A stretch of DNA of 64,000 nucleotides from Desulfallas sp. Bu1-1 (GCF_015594625.1 NZ_JADNRQ010000004.1:148976-212975), one strand, 5' to 3'; numbered from the stretch's first letter, positions 1 to 8,888 are shown. Made by a program: numbers and translations. Notes: a model not told the origin generated them from the sequence alone.

Positions 1-82
1 CTTGGGAGCACCTGCGGCGGCTGCTTTCCGGAGTGAGACAGACGCTGGATTACCGTTCTTATCTCGGAAAGGCCTGACGAAA

Positions 83-1215
83 ATGGTTGAAGCACAGGAA
101 ACGAACGCAAAAGAGGGATATTTTGCAAGTGACAACTTTACCGTGGGCTGGACCTGCAGCTACATTCCCGAAGAAATCATCGCGGCAGCGGGACTAAAAC
201 CTTACCGGCTCGTAGCTGACGGTACAAAAGTTACCCGGGCCGATGCTTGCCTGCCGGGAAATTTTTGCGCTCAAGTCACAGGGTGTCTGGATGCGGGATT
301 GGCCGGCAGGTACCCGTACCTTTCGGGGGTTGTGATCGGGTTTTCCTGCAACGCGGCGGTGCACTTGTATAACGCCTGGCGTCGTTGTATCACCCATGGG
401 TTTGTCTACGGGCTGGAACTGCCCCGGCGGGATACCCCCGAAGCCCGGAAGTTTTTCAGTAAAAATCTGGGCCACCTGCTGCTCGCTCTTGAGCAGCATT
501 ATGGCCGGCGGGTGAGTCAAGAGGACTTGTGGCGGGCCATTGCTGAAACCGCCGAAACAAGGCGTTTACTGCGTCACCTTTACCACCTGCGCAGGGAAGC
601 GAGGCCGCTGGTTTCGGGCAGTGAGGCAATGGCCCTGGTACGCATGGCCGCAACGATACCCAAAAATGAATTAAACCCGGATTTGGTCCGTATTATTGAC
701 AATCTGACTGCTAAAAAGGAAACGGCGGGGGGTAGCCGACCCAGGATCCTGGTCACCGGTGGTATTCTCCCCCCGGCCCTGGTCGAGTTGATCGAGGAAT
801 GCGGCGGACTGGTGGTTTGTGAGGATGCCTGCAACGGCCTGCGCTATTTTACTGGCATGGAAAACACAGGGGATACATGGGAATCAGGCGATCCCTTATT
901 GAAACTGGCGACAGCTTACCTGGGCAAGCCTCCCTGCCCGCGGATGAGCCGCGCGGCGGAAACAAGGAGCGCGGAGTTAATCAAGCTTGCCCGGGAGTAC
1001 CGGGCGGACGGGGTGGTTTATTACAGTCTTAAATTCTGCGACGTCAACCTGTACGAGTTTCCGCTTCTGAAAAAAACCTGGGTGAAGCCGGTTTCCCGGT
1101 TTTAAGGTTGGAAGGAGATTTTTCCGCCGCGGAAACCGGTCAATTAGGGACTAGAATCGAAGCGTTTGTAGAAATGCTGACAGGGGGGATAGCGTGGACT
1201 TCTACCGGCTGGTAA
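83..1215 (+). pseudogene. 2-hydroxyacyl-CoA dehydratase D-type subunit, frameshifted near its 3' end
   Basis: The protein belongs to the HgdB/BcrB-like family (HGD-D), iron-sulfur subunits of 2-hydroxyacyl-CoA dehydratases, benzoyl-CoA reductases and double-cubane proteins. Family cysteines occur in the segments ADACLPGNFC, VTGC and GFSCNAAV, followed by the usual alpha/beta domains. The frame ends early at about 1105, just after a run of seven A (1070-1076). Reading one base back there restores a family-like tail (PVLRLEGDF, then TRIEAFVEML) that ends at 1215 and overlaps the next gene's GTG by 22 bases. So either one A was lost, the read is wrong, or slippage on A7 yields the full protein. 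The ATG at 83 is chosen after GGAAAGG. The frame is also open upstream to the window edge, so an earlier start is possible. Confidence 0.75.
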
Positions 1216-2462
1216 AAGAAAAAATGGGTGGTGATTTGGGCCGGCACGTACTGCGCTCACCCCTAAGTTACAATATCTTAAAAGCACTTCTGGTTAAAAG
1301 CCGGCACCAGTATTCCCTCCAGGCAGTCTGGATGATGAACAGGTATGCCCTGGAGCAAACCAGACGGGCCTACTTGAGGCGGGACCCGGTGATTTGGAAC
1401 AGTGTATTTTTCCCCACCGAAATATTGCATGCCCTTAAAGCGGTGCCCTTCGCCCCGGAAGTCGGGGCGGCGGTGGCCGCCGGCCTGGGCCTGGCGACAA
1501 AATTTTTGGGGCGCGCCGAACAATACTGGAGCACGCGGGATACATGCTCCTTTCACCGGTGTGCCATGGGAAGTGTACTGGAAGAATACCTGCCGGCTCC
1601 TGACGCTCTGGTCTATTCATCTCACCTCTGCGACGGCGCCCCAAAGCTGTTCGAACACGTGGCTGCTTTTTACAAAAAACCCGTCTTTTTTTTGGATGTG
1701 CCCGGAACGGGCGGGGACGCTGCCGTGGATTATGTTGCCGGTCAGTTGGAGGAAATTGCCGGGCGGTTGTCCCATCGCCTGGGGCGCCCGCTGACCAGGG
1801 ACAACCTGGCACGTGCCCTGGAAAATTCCAACCAGGCGCGGGAATATATGCTGAAAATTAACGAGTTGCGGCGGGCTACATTTGTTAACGTTCCCGGCAG
1901 CCAGGCGTTAAATTTCGTATACCTGTTGTTTACCGCCCAGGGCGCGCCGGAAACGGTGCAGATCTACCGGCAATTTTACCGTGACCTGGAAGGGCTGGCC
2001 GGTAGAGGCGACCGGGCGGTGCCGGAACGCAGGCGTTTGCTTTGGCTGCACCTGAAACCGTATTACCGCAACGGCCTGATGGAATACTTGGAAAACCGCC
2101 TCGGCGCGGCGTTGGCCTGCGAGGAAATGAACCACGTTTACTGGGAACCCCTGGACCCGGAACGGCCCTATGAAAGCCTGGCACGCAAGGCGCTGTCCCA
2201 CTTTGCCTTGGGGCCTGTCGAAAGGCGTATCGAAACGCTGTTGCAACTGGTGCGCTTGTACCGGATCGACGGGGTGGTTCATTTTACCCACTGGGGCTGC
2301 CGTCAGAGCAACGGCGGCCTGCGTCCGATCAAAGAAGCGTTGAGGTCGGCCGGCGTGCCGTTTTTAAGTCTGGACGGGGACTGTGTGGACGGTAGAAATT
2401 ATGGAGAGGGGCAGTTGTTGGCCAGGCTGGAAGGATTTATTGAAATGATAGATGCGAAATAG
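1194..2462 (+). CDS. 2-hydroxyacyl-CoA dehydratase family protein, second subunit
   Basis: This 422-residue protein is a second HGD-D family member paired with the gene before it. Paired subunits of this kind carry [4Fe-4S] or double-cubane clusters and accept an electron from an ATP-dependent activator. Cysteines lie in TRDTCSFHRCAMG and SSHLCDG, and a late HWGCRQSN segment matches the family's C-terminal cluster region. The GTG start at 1194 follows a GGGGGG stretch and lies inside the restored tail of the upstream gene, so translation is probably coupled. The reading frame is intact, unlike both neighbours. The substrate cannot be told from sequence: a dehydratase, a reductase, or a double-cubane protein of unknown substrate are all possible. 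Confidence 0.75.
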   Translation: MDFYRLVKEKMGGDLGRHVLRSPLSYNILKALLVKSRHQYSLQAVWMMNRYALEQTRRAYLRRDPVIWNSVFFPTEILHALKAVPFAPEVGAAVAAGLGLATKFLGRAEQYWSTRDTCSFHRCAMGSVLEEYLPAPDALVYSSHLCDGAPKLFEHVAAFYKKPVFFLDVPGTGGDAAVDYVAGQLEEIAGRLSHRLGRPLTRDNLARALENSNQAREYMLKINELRRATFVNVPGSQALNFVYLLFTAQGAPETVQIYRQFYRDLEGLAGRGDRAVPERRRLLWLHLKPYYRNGLMEYLENRLGAALACEEMNHVYWEPLDPERPYESLARKALSHFALGPVERRIETLLQLVRLYRIDGVVHFTHWGCRQSNGGLRPIKEALRSAGVPFLSLDGDCVDGRNYGEGQLLARLEGFIEMIDAK

Positions 2463-2483
2463 CAGGAGTAAGCAAATGCGGAG

Positions 2484-3100
2484 GTGAAGGCGGTGTTTTA
2501 CGCCGGTATAGATGCCGGGTCTTTTACGACCAAGGCGGTTGTTTTGCACAACGAAGAACTGGTCGGTTTTATAGTTATGCCCACCGGTACCGGGGGGTCC
2601 GGGGTGGCGAGAAGGGCACTGGAGGAAGTTCTGGTATTGATATCGGGGGTCAGGACAGCAAGGTGATCCGGTTGAACGGGGCGGGAAAAGTGGTGGATTT
2701 TGTGATGAACGACAAGTGTGCGGCAGGCATGGGCCGTTTTCTGGAGGTGATGGCCCGGGCGTTGGAGGTGGATCTCCGAGAACTGGGTAGGTTATCCGGA
2801 GAAACCCTGGAGGCGGCGTCCATCAGTAACATGTGCACCGTGTTTGCCGAGTCCGAGGTGGTATCCCTGGTGGCGATGGGCCGGCCAAGGGAGGAGATTA
2901 TCTTGGGCCTGCACGAGTCGGTGGCCGAACGGGTATCCAATATGGCCTGGCGGCTTGATGTGGAACCGGCGGTCACCATGACCGGCGGCGTGGCCAAAAA
3001 TACAGGTGTTGTAAGGTGTATCGAGGCCAGGTTGGGGTTGGAGATGCATATACCGCCCGAACCCCAGATTATTGGGATAAAGAGCTGGACGGCATTGTGA
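2484..3100 (+). pseudogene. CoA-dehydratase activator ATPase (ASKHA fold) with an internal deletion
   Basis: Intact activators of this family are homodimers of about 255-260 residues with one [4Fe-4S] cluster that use ATP to push an electron into the dehydratase. Here the first 50 residues are normal (AGIDAGSFTTKAVV). Near 2634 the frame jumps to one carrying DIGGQDSKVI, NDKCAAGMGRF and ITGG-like TGGVAKN motifs. About 60 residues between them, including the expected CxxxGYGR-type region, are missing. The end is also abnormal: after PEPQIIG the usual GALGAAL tail is replaced by a short unrelated run. I see deletion plus frameshift, so no working activator should be made. A functional copy elsewhere in the genome is possible. 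Confidence 0.8.
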
Positions 3101-3119
3101 ACTGTTAGTATAATAAATA

Positions 3120-3145
3120 AAGGGTTGCTGAATAACCCTTTTAAA
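3120..3145 (+). terminator. Rho-independent terminator after the dehydratase locus
   Basis: AAGGGTT and AACCCTT form a stem around a short loop, followed by TTTAAATTTG and then six T. It separates the dehydratase remnant from the molybdopterin genes. Confidence 0.6.
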
Positions 3146-3165
3146 TTTGTTTTTTATACTGCGGG

Positions 3166-3414
3166 GTGAAATACTTGCAGGTTGAGTTGCGGGTATTCAG
3201 CGGACTGGAAAAATACCTGTCCCACAAGCGTTTCGGCGAGCCAGTACCGGTTGAATTGCCGGAAGAGGCAACACTGAGGGACTTGCTGCAAAAAATGGGT
3301 ATTCCCGAAGAACAGGTCTTTACCATCCTGGTCAACGGCAGGCACCAATCCCTGGATTACATACCCGGGGAAGGAGACCGGGTTTCGCTTTTTCCGCCGG
3401 TGGGGGGTGGTTGA
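3166..3414 (+). CDS. moaD: MoaD/ThiS-family sulfur carrier protein
   Basis: This 82-residue beta-grasp protein ends in GGG. The C-terminal Gly-Gly is the hallmark of MoaD and ThiS, where it is adenylated and converted to a thiocarboxylate that donates sulfur. The segment VSLFPPVGGG is typical of MoaD. It begins the molybdenum/tungsten cofactor cluster, and the HesA/MoeB-type activating enzyme lies 3.6 kb downstream. The GTG at 3166 is chosen because it follows GCGGG and gives a normal family length. No moaE (large subunit of molybdopterin synthase) is in the window. Confidence 0.85.
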   Translation: MKYLQVELRVFSGLEKYLSHKRFGEPVPVELPEEATLRDLLQKMGIPEEQVFTILVNGRHQSLDYIPGEGDRVSLFPPVGGG

Positions 3415-3416
3415 TT

Positions 3417-3782
3417 GTGGCTCTTGACGATGTGCGCGAAAAATTGACCTCCTTCGCTCCGGGCTATAAAATCTGGCTGGAAAAGGGCGGCGGCGTGCAG
3501 GGTGACGGTTTTTTCAAATTACTTGAGCACATAGAACAAACCGGTTCCATCAGCGGAGCGGCGGCGGCCATGGGCATGTCCTATCGCGCCGCCTGGGGCA
3601 AGATTAAAGCGGCGGAAAAGAATTGGGGAATGATCCTGGTCGCCACCAGGGTTGGCGGCGAAGCGGGCGGCGGCGCAAGGTTGACGCCCGAGGCGGGCGA
3701 ATTAATTCGCCGGTTTTATCAATTTCGCGAAGAAGTGGGCCGGGAAATCAAAGCGATCTTTGCCAGAAATTTTAAGGATTAA
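3417..3782 (+). CDS. ModE-like winged-helix regulator (DNA-binding domain only)
   Basis: This small protein of about 121 residues matches the N-terminal winged-helix domain of ModE: SGAAAAMGMSYRAAWGKIKAAEK forms the helix-turn-helix, followed by a glycine-rich wing (GGEAGGGARLT). ModE represses molybdate transport genes when molybdate binds its C-terminal domains, which are absent here. The protein may respond through a partner or act constitutively. A TTG at 3411 overlaps the moaD stop, but the GTG at 3417 has better spacing from the GGGGGGTGG ribosome site. Its place between moaD and a tungstate-type permease suggests control of Mo/W uptake or cofactor genes. Confidence 0.75.
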   Translation: MALDDVREKLTSFAPGYKIWLEKGGGVQGDGFFKLLEHIEQTGSISGAAAAMGMSYRAAWGKIKAAEKNWGMILVATRVGGEAGGGARLTPEAGELIRRFYQFREEVGREIKAIFARNFKD

Positions 3783-3831
3783 TTTTTTATAAGCGTTATG
3801 CAATATTAAGCATATTGAAGCGGGGTAGTGC

Positions 3832-4533
3832 TTGTTGGAAATGGTATGGGAGGGTTTGCTCAAGGCGGCCCGGATGGTTGTTTCCGGTGATCCGGAAGTG
3901 CTTCAGATAACGCTGTTTACGCTGCGGGTATCCGGAACGGCCACAATGATCAGTGTGTTAATCGGCGTGCCGCTGGGGCTTTTTCTGGCTTTCCGGGTTT
4001 TTCCGGGAAGAAACCTGGCGGTAAGCTTCGTTAACCTTGGAATGGGGCTGCCTCCCGTGGTGGTCGGCCTGTTCGTCAGTTTAATGCTCTGGCGTTCCGG
4101 CCCCCTGGGGTTTTTGGGCCTGCAGTATACCCCTGCGGCAATCATCATCGCCCAGGCCATTATCGCGTCCCCTATTGTCACCGGTTTCAGTATGGCCGCC
4201 ATCGGGCAGCTGAATCCAAAAATCAGGCTGCAGATCCTGGCCCTGGGGGCGTCCCGCCGGCAGTTGTACTGGCTGCTGCTGAAGGAGGCCCGCCTGGGAC
4301 TTTTAGCCGCGGTTATTGCCGGGTTTGGCGGCGTTATTTCCGAGGTGGGTGCCGCCATGATGGTGGGGGGCAATATACCGGGACTGACCCGGACCCTTAC
4401 CACGGCTACAGTAATGGAGGTCAACAAGGGCAACTTTGATGTCGGCACAGCTTTGAGCATTATTCTATTGCTCCTGGCGTATATAATTACTTTTAGTTTG
4501 ACGATTCTACAGCAAAGGGGCCGTCATTCCTGA
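3832..4533 (+). CDS. Tungstate/molybdate-type ABC transporter permease (TupB-like)
   Basis: This 233-residue membrane protein has about five or six hydrophobic segments and the permease loop EAxxG-type signature (KEARLGLLAAVIAGFGGVISEVG). The sequence is typical of TupB, the membrane subunit of the tungstate importer. Known systems also need a binding protein (TupA) and an ATPase (TupC), and neither is adjacent. The start is uncertain: TTG 3832 follows a weak GCGGGG, and ATG 3841 is an alternative. Its location in the cofactor cluster, after a ModE-like regulator, supports oxyanion import over phosphate or sulfate transport. Confidence 0.75.
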   Translation: MLEMVWEGLLKAARMVVSGDPEVLQITLFTLRVSGTATMISVLIGVPLGLFLAFRVFPGRNLAVSFVNLGMGLPPVVVGLFVSLMLWRSGPLGFLGLQYTPAAIIIAQAIIASPIVTGFSMAAIGQLNPKIRLQILALGASRRQLYWLLLKEARLGLLAAVIAGFGGVISEVGAAMMVGGNIPGLTRTLTTATVMEVNKGNFDVGTALSIILLLLAYIITFSLTILQQRGRHS

Positions 4534-4583
4534 TGCGGGCCGGGGCGGACGATCGAAACCAATCAAATAAAGAAGGTGTAATT

Positions 4584-5564
4584 ATGCGGGACAGGTTCCA
4601 GCGGCAGATCAATTATTTAAGAATATCGGTCACCGACCGGTGCAACCTGCGCTGTGTGTATTGCATGCCTCCGGAAGGGGTTGAAGTTATACCACACCAC
4701 GAGATTCTGTCCATCGAAGAAATACTTGCGGTGGTCAAGGCCGGGGTGCGGGTGGGCATTAAAAAGGTGCGCTTGACCGGTGGCGAACCGCTGGTGCGCC
4801 GCGGAATTTTGGACTTGATCGCGGGCCTGCGCGATATTCCGGAAATTGATGATATTGCCGTAACCACCAACGGGATTCTGCTGCGGGAGATGGCGACGGA
4901 CCTTAAGGCGGCCGGGGTGAACCGGGTCAATATCAGCCTGGATACCCTGAAACCTGACCGGTTCCGGCGCATTACCAGGGGAGGGGATCTGAGCCGGGTC
5001 TGGTGCGGGATCAACGCCGCCCTGGAAACCGGGATGAGCCCGGTTAAAATCAACACCGTTGCCATCCGGGGCTTTAACGACGATGAACTGGTGGACTTGG
5101 CCAGGCTGACCCTGGATCACCCGTTGCACGTTCGCTTTATCGAGTTGATGCCCGTTGGCGCCTCTGATGCGTGGGCCGGCGGCAAATTCGTTGCCACCGG
5201 AGAGGTTAGGGAATTGCTTACCCGGAACCTGGGCAACTTGGTGGACGAGAAAAAAGTGCCGGGCAATGGACCCGCCCGTTACAGCCGCCTGCCCGGGGCC
5301 AATGGCACCGTCGGGTTTATTTCGGCGGTGAGCAACCATTTTTGTGCTGAATGCAACAGGTTGCGCCTGACGTCCACCGGGCAGCTGCGCCCGTGTCTGT
5401 TTAACCGCCGGGAGACTGATCTTAAACAGGCGTTGCGCTCGGGCGCCGGGCCGGATGAACTGGCCCAAATTTTCCGGGAGGCCGTCATGAACAAGCCGGA
5501 CGGGCATGACCTGGCCGCCGGGTGGCAGCGGGACGACCGGGTTATGTCACAAATCGGAGGTTGA
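4584..5564 (+). CDS. moaA: GTP 3',8-cyclase MoaA
   Basis: MoaA is a radical SAM enzyme that turns GTP into 3',8-cyclo-GTP, the first step of molybdopterin synthesis, together with MoaC. The 326-residue protein has the N-terminal SAM cluster motif CNLRCVYC (Cys 20, 24, 27), the GGEP segment, and the C-terminal second cluster (CAEC...LRPCLF). It ends in the conserved Gly-Gly dipeptide (IGG). The ATG at 4584 is preceded by GAAGGTG at good spacing; an upstream in-frame start at 4533 would add an unconserved N-terminus. moaC follows after six bases. Confidence 0.95.
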   Translation: MRDRFQRQINYLRISVTDRCNLRCVYCMPPEGVEVIPHHEILSIEEILAVVKAGVRVGIKKVRLTGGEPLVRRGILDLIAGLRDIPEIDDIAVTTNGILLREMATDLKAAGVNRVNISLDTLKPDRFRRITRGGDLSRVWCGINAALETGMSPVKINTVAIRGFNDDELVDLARLTLDHPLHVRFIELMPVGASDAWAGGKFVATGEVRELLTRNLGNLVDEKKVPGNGPARYSRLPGANGTVGFISAVSNHFCAECNRLRLTSTGQLRPCLFNRRETDLKQALRSGAGPDELAQIFREAVMNKPDGHDLAAGWQRDDRVMSQIGG

Positions 5565-5570
5565 TGATAT

Positions 5571-6083
5571 ATGAGCGGTAATCAAGGTTACAAAGAACTC
5601 ACCCACTTTGACGAGAAAGGCGCCGCCAGGATGGTGGACATCAGCGGTAAAGACGACACCGTCCGCGAGGCGGTGGCCAGGGGGGAAGTCATGATGCGCC
5701 CGGCCACTCTGGAGTTAATCGAGCAGGGCCGGGTGGCCAAGGGGGACGTGCTGAATGTGGCCCGGGTGGCCGGGATCATGGCCGCCAAGGAAACGGGCAG
5801 GTTGGTCCCGATGGCCCACCCCATCACCCTCACCGGGGTAAACGTGGATTTCAGGCTGAAAAAACCCGACCGGGTGGAAATCCAGGCCCGGGTGCGCACC
5901 ACCGGTAAAACCGGCGTTGAAATGGAGGCTCTGACCGCGGTATCCGTCGCGGGGCTGACCATTTACGACATGTGCAAGGCGGTGGATCGGGAAATGGTGA
6001 TCGGCCGGGTTCGGCTGGTACGAAAAACCGGCGGTAAAAGCGGCACATTTGAAAGGGAGGACGAGGAACCATGGGATATGTAG
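5571..6083 (+). CDS. moaC: Cyclic pyranopterin monophosphate synthase MoaC
   Basis: MoaC converts the MoaA product to cyclic pyranopterin monophosphate. The 170-residue length is normal for the family. The conserved blocks are present: [40 protein letters not shown], and [22 protein letters not shown] in the active-site region. An AGGTTGATGATAT ribosome site precedes the ATG. Its 3' end overlaps the MOSC gene by 13 bases, so the two are probably translationally coupled. Confidence 0.95.
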   Translation: MSGNQGYKELTHFDEKGAARMVDISGKDDTVREAVARGEVMMRPATLELIEQGRVAKGDVLNVARVAGIMAAKETGRLVPMAHPITLTGVNVDFRLKKPDRVEIQARVRTTGKTGVEMEALTAVSVAGLTIYDMCKAVDREMVIGRVRLVRKTGGKSGTFEREDEEPWDM

Positions 6084-6511
6084 TGGCTGTCTGCACCAGC
6101 CCCAAAAAGGGTATGCGCAAGAAAAACATTGGCACGGGACGGCTGGTGGCCGGCCACGGGCTGGAAGGGGACGCGCACGCCGGGCCGTGGCACAGGCAGG
6201 TCAGCTTGCTGGCCCTGGAAAGCGTGCAGAAAATGAGGGATGCCGGGCTTGACGTCAACCCCGGGGATTTTGCTGAAAATATCACCACTGTGGGTCTGGA
6301 CCTGGTTTCCCTGCCGGTGGGCACCAAAATGGCCATCGGGGCCGAAGCCCTGGGCGAGGTGACCCAGATCGGCAAGGAATGCCACACCCGCTGTGCCATT
6401 TATCACCAGGCCGGCGATTGTGTGATGCCCCGGGAAGGAATCTTTATCAAAGTGCTGCGCGGCGGAGTGGTACGGGTGGGCGATGAAGTGAGGGTGCTGG
6501 ATGAAAAGTAA
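6071..6511 (+). CDS. MOSC-domain protein
   Basis: This single-domain MOSC protein of 146 residues shows LEGDAHAG, the NITT block, LPVG and a conserved cysteine in [14 protein letters not shown] domains bind sulfurated molybdopterin and occur in Moco sulfurases and sulfur-carrier enzymes. Stand-alone forms like this are common beside moaC and mobB in anaerobes. Its exact role is unknown, but delivery or sulfuration of Mo/W cofactor is the usual suggestion. GGGAGGACGAGGAACC precedes the ATG inside the end of moaC. Its own end overlaps mobB by 11 bases. Confidence 0.85.
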   Translation: MGYVVAVCTSPKKGMRKKNIGTGRLVAGHGLEGDAHAGPWHRQVSLLALESVQKMRDAGLDVNPGDFAENITTVGLDLVSLPVGTKMAIGAEALGEVTQIGKECHTRCAIYHQAGDCVMPREGIFIKVLRGGVVRVGDEVRVLDEK

Positions 6512-7016
6512 CCGGGTGCCGGTGATTTCCATTGTGGGCTGGGCCGGTACGGGCAAAACCACCTTCCTGGAAAAGCTGGTGGCGGCAATGAAGGAAAGGG
6601 GTTTCCGGGTGGGAGTAATCAAACACCATCACGGGCCTTTTGAGCTGGACATACCGGGCAAGGACACCTGGCGGTTGGCCCGGGCTGGAGCGGCCTGCAC
6701 CGCCATCGCCGGACCGGGGAAGGCCGGCCTGGTGTTGCAGGTGGACGGCGAGGTTTCTCCCGGCGCCATCGCGGCGATGATGCCGGGCGTGGACCTGGTT
6801 TTCACCGAGGGTTACAAGCAAGGACCGTTCCCTCAAATCGAAGTGCGCCGGGCCGGGTGTGGCGAGGGAAAGCCGGCGTCCCGGCCGGGACAACTGGTGG
6901 CGGTGGTGGGCGAGCGCGGCCTCTGCCCGGAAAACGTGCCCCGCTTTGATCCCGGCAATATCGCCGGCGCGGCTGATTTTATTATTGATAAATATTTACG
7001 CGAAGGTCGAAGATAA
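6501..7016 (+). CDS. mobB: Molybdopterin-guanine dinucleotide biosynthesis protein MobB
   Basis: MobB is a small P-loop GTPase that assists MobA in making the guanine-dinucleotide form of the cofactor. The Walker A motif is GWAGTGKTT near residues 13-21, followed by the family segments VIKHHHGPFELDIPGKDTWR and DLVFTEGYKQGPFPQIEV. At 171 residues it has the usual length. The start overlaps the MOSC gene by 11 bases. MobA itself is not in this window. Confidence 0.9.
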   Translation: MKSNRVPVISIVGWAGTGKTTFLEKLVAAMKERGFRVGVIKHHHGPFELDIPGKDTWRLARAGAACTAIAGPGKAGLVLQVDGEVSPGAIAAMMPGVDLVFTEGYKQGPFPQIEVRRAGCGEGKPASRPGQLVAVVGERGLCPENVPRFDPGNIAGAADFIIDKYLREGRR

Positions 7017-7061
7017 ACTTTCAACGTTTCAACACCTGGCACCAAGGAAGGGTGGATATTA

Positions 7062-7829
7062 TTGGGTAAATTAACTGATCAACAACTGGAGCGCTACAGA
7101 AGAAATATCCTGTTGGACGGGGTGGGACCGGAGGGTCAGGAACGCCTGCTGCGGACAAGGGTTCTGGTGGTGGGCAGCGGGGGACTGGGCTCCCCGGCGG
7201 CCTATTACCTGGCGGCGGCCGGCATCGGCCATATCGGCCTGGTGGACGGCGACCAGGTGGATCTGTCCAACTTGCAGAGGCAGATCCTCCACTTCACCAC
7301 CGATCTTGGCCGCCCTAAAATCGAATCGGCCCGGGAAAAACTGACCGCCCTCAATCCAGACGTCAAGGTTACCGGGATTTTCCGGAGGCTTGGCGACGAC
7401 AATTTCCGCGACATCATCGCCGGCTACGACCTGGTTGTGGACGGGACCGATAACTTTGAGGTCAGGTTTTTGATCAACCGCGCCTGCGTGGAACAGGGCA
7501 AACCCTATATATTTGGGGGTGTGCTCGCTTATTCCGGGCAGGTCATGACCATTCTTCCGGGCCGGGGGCCGTGCCTGGCCTGCATTTTCAGGGATGTTCC
7601 ACCCCGGGAAGCGCCTTCTTGCAGCGAGCTGGGGGTGCTGGGGGCGGTGCCGGGGGTGATCGGTGCTCTGGAGGCCTCCGAGGCGGTTAAGGCGGCCCTG
7701 GGTATCGGGGAGCCTTTGGTGGGGCGCCTGTTGACTTACGACGCCCTGACCATGCGGTTTTATACCGTGGAGATCAGCCGAGACCCGGGCTGTCCGGTGT
7801 GCGGAAACGGGGCGGTAGCGGCGGAGTAA
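7062..7829 (+). CDS. MoeB/ThiF/HesA-family sulfur-carrier adenylyltransferase
   Basis: This E1-like enzyme activates the C-terminal glycine of MoaD or ThiS by adenylation. The nucleotide site GSGGLGSPAAYYLAAAG lies near residue 35 and is followed by LVDGDQVDLSNLQRQ. Zinc cysteines are seen in CLAC and CPVC, and a possible catalytic cysteine in PSCSELG. There is no C-terminal rhodanese domain. A TTG start at 7062 follows GGAAGGGTGG. Its place at the end of the molybdopterin cluster favours MoaD as partner (MoeB), although ThiF-type use is not excluded. It is followed by holA after two bases. Confidence 0.85.
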   Translation: MGKLTDQQLERYRRNILLDGVGPEGQERLLRTRVLVVGSGGLGSPAAYYLAAAGIGHIGLVDGDQVDLSNLQRQILHFTTDLGRPKIESAREKLTALNPDVKVTGIFRRLGDDNFRDIIAGYDLVVDGTDNFEVRFLINRACVEQGKPYIFGGVLAYSGQVMTILPGRGPCLACIFRDVPPREAPSCSELGVLGAVPGVIGALEASEAVKAALGIGEPLVGRLLTYDALTMRFYTVEISRDPGCPVCGNGAVAAE

Positions 7830-7831
7830 GT

Positions 7832-8851
7832 ATGAAGTACTTTATTGATTTTTTAACTGATTTGAAAAAAGGAAACGTTTTCCCGGTATACCTATTTTAT
7901 GGACCGGAGACTTACTTGAGGGAACAGGCCATTTTGCGCTTGCGGGAAACCCTGCTGCCCCCCGGCGGTGATGAATTTAACTACGAGGTTCTGGACGGGG
8001 AAACCGTACCGGTTCGGGAGATTGTGACCGCGGCAGGGCATACGCCTTTTATTTCCGGCCGGCGGTTGGTGGTGGTGCGCAACCCGGGCCTGTTTCAGCC
8101 GGCGCAGGGAAAGAATGAGGGGGAGGAGAAACAGCTCCTGGAGTATCTTGCCGGCCCTCATGCCGGCACCTGCCTGGTTTTCGACACCGCGCAAGGCGTG
8201 GATCGCCGCAAAAAAGTTTATAAAGAAGTGGCCCGGGTGGGCCGGGCCATTGAATTTACCAGGCTCAGACCTGCGGAGCTGGCCAAGTGGCTGGCCAAGC
8301 TGGCCCGGGAGGAAGAATGCGCCTTGAGCAGGGAGGCTGCGGAGGAACTGCTGGCCCGTTGCGGTCAGGATATGTATACTCTTTATCATGAAATGCGCAA
8401 GCTGACCTGCCATGCCGGCCGGGGAAAAGAAATTTCACCCGCAATGGTGCGGGAACTGGTGGCGGGTAGGGTGGAGGAAAACATTTTCGAGGTGGTTGAC
8501 GCCATCGGATCGAAGGATTGCGTGCGGGCGCTGTCCGGCGTCCGCAACCTGTTGTTGCAAAAGCACCAGCCCCAGCAAATCACCGGCATGGTGGCGAGGC
8601 AGTTCCGGCTGATCCTGCAGGTGCGGGGCCTGCTGGAGTCGGGCCGCACCCGTGATGAGATTATAGCTCTTTTAAAGTTGCACCCGTATGTTTATAAAAA
8701 AATCTACCAGCAGCGGAACAATTTCAGTACGGGCCGGCTGGTGCGGTGCATTAATGAACTGGCCGAGCTGGACTACCGCGTGAAAACCGGGCGGACCGCT
8801 TTTTATCCCGCCATGGAAACCTTGATCCTGAAAATATGCGCTGAAAAGTAA
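7832..8851 (+). CDS. holA: DNA polymerase III subunit delta
   Basis: The delta subunit opens the beta clamp within the clamp loader. The 339-residue protein has the typical N-terminus FPVYLFYGPETYLREQAI, the basic AAA-like middle (LRPAELAKWLAKLAREE) and the C-terminal collar region ending in YRVKTGRTAFYPAMETLILKIC. ATG 7832 follows GCGGAG and lies two bases after the stop of the upstream gene; an in-frame upstream start is less likely. Gene order holA-rpsT matches Bacillus and relatives. Confidence 0.9.
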   Translation: MKYFIDFLTDLKKGNVFPVYLFYGPETYLREQAILRLRETLLPPGGDEFNYEVLDGETVPVREIVTAAGHTPFISGRRLVVVRNPGLFQPAQGKNEGEEKQLLEYLAGPHAGTCLVFDTAQGVDRRKKVYKEVARVGRAIEFTRLRPAELAKWLAKLAREEECALSREAAEELLARCGQDMYTLYHEMRKLTCHAGRGKEISPAMVRELVAGRVEENIFEVVDAIGSKDCVRALSGVRNLLLQKHQPQQITGMVARQFRLILQVRGLLESGRTRDEIIALLKLHPYVYKKIYQQRNNFSTGRLVRCINELAELDYRVKTGRTAFYPAMETLILKICAEK

Positions 8852-8855
8852 TAAA

Positions 8856-8885
8856 ACCACCCATGTTTGGCAACTGGGTGGTAAT
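8856..8885. terminator. Bidirectional terminator between holA and rpsT
   Basis: ACCACCCA and TGGGTGGT form a perfect 8-bp stem with an 11-base loop between convergent genes, flanked by A-rich and T-rich bases on each side. Confidence 0.7.
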
Positions 8886-8888
8886 TTA

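Noticed and set aside
1..50. Sequence at the window edge (GGCGGCTGCTTTCCGGAGTGAG) resembling the left part of the dispersed repeat
   Set aside because: The match is short and the closing strand and inner hairpins are absent, so it could be chance in GC-rich sequence.
2660..2668. UGA in the activator gene as a selenocysteine codon
   Set aside because: The downstream homology is in a different frame and a segment is missing, so this is deletion and frameshift, not readthrough.
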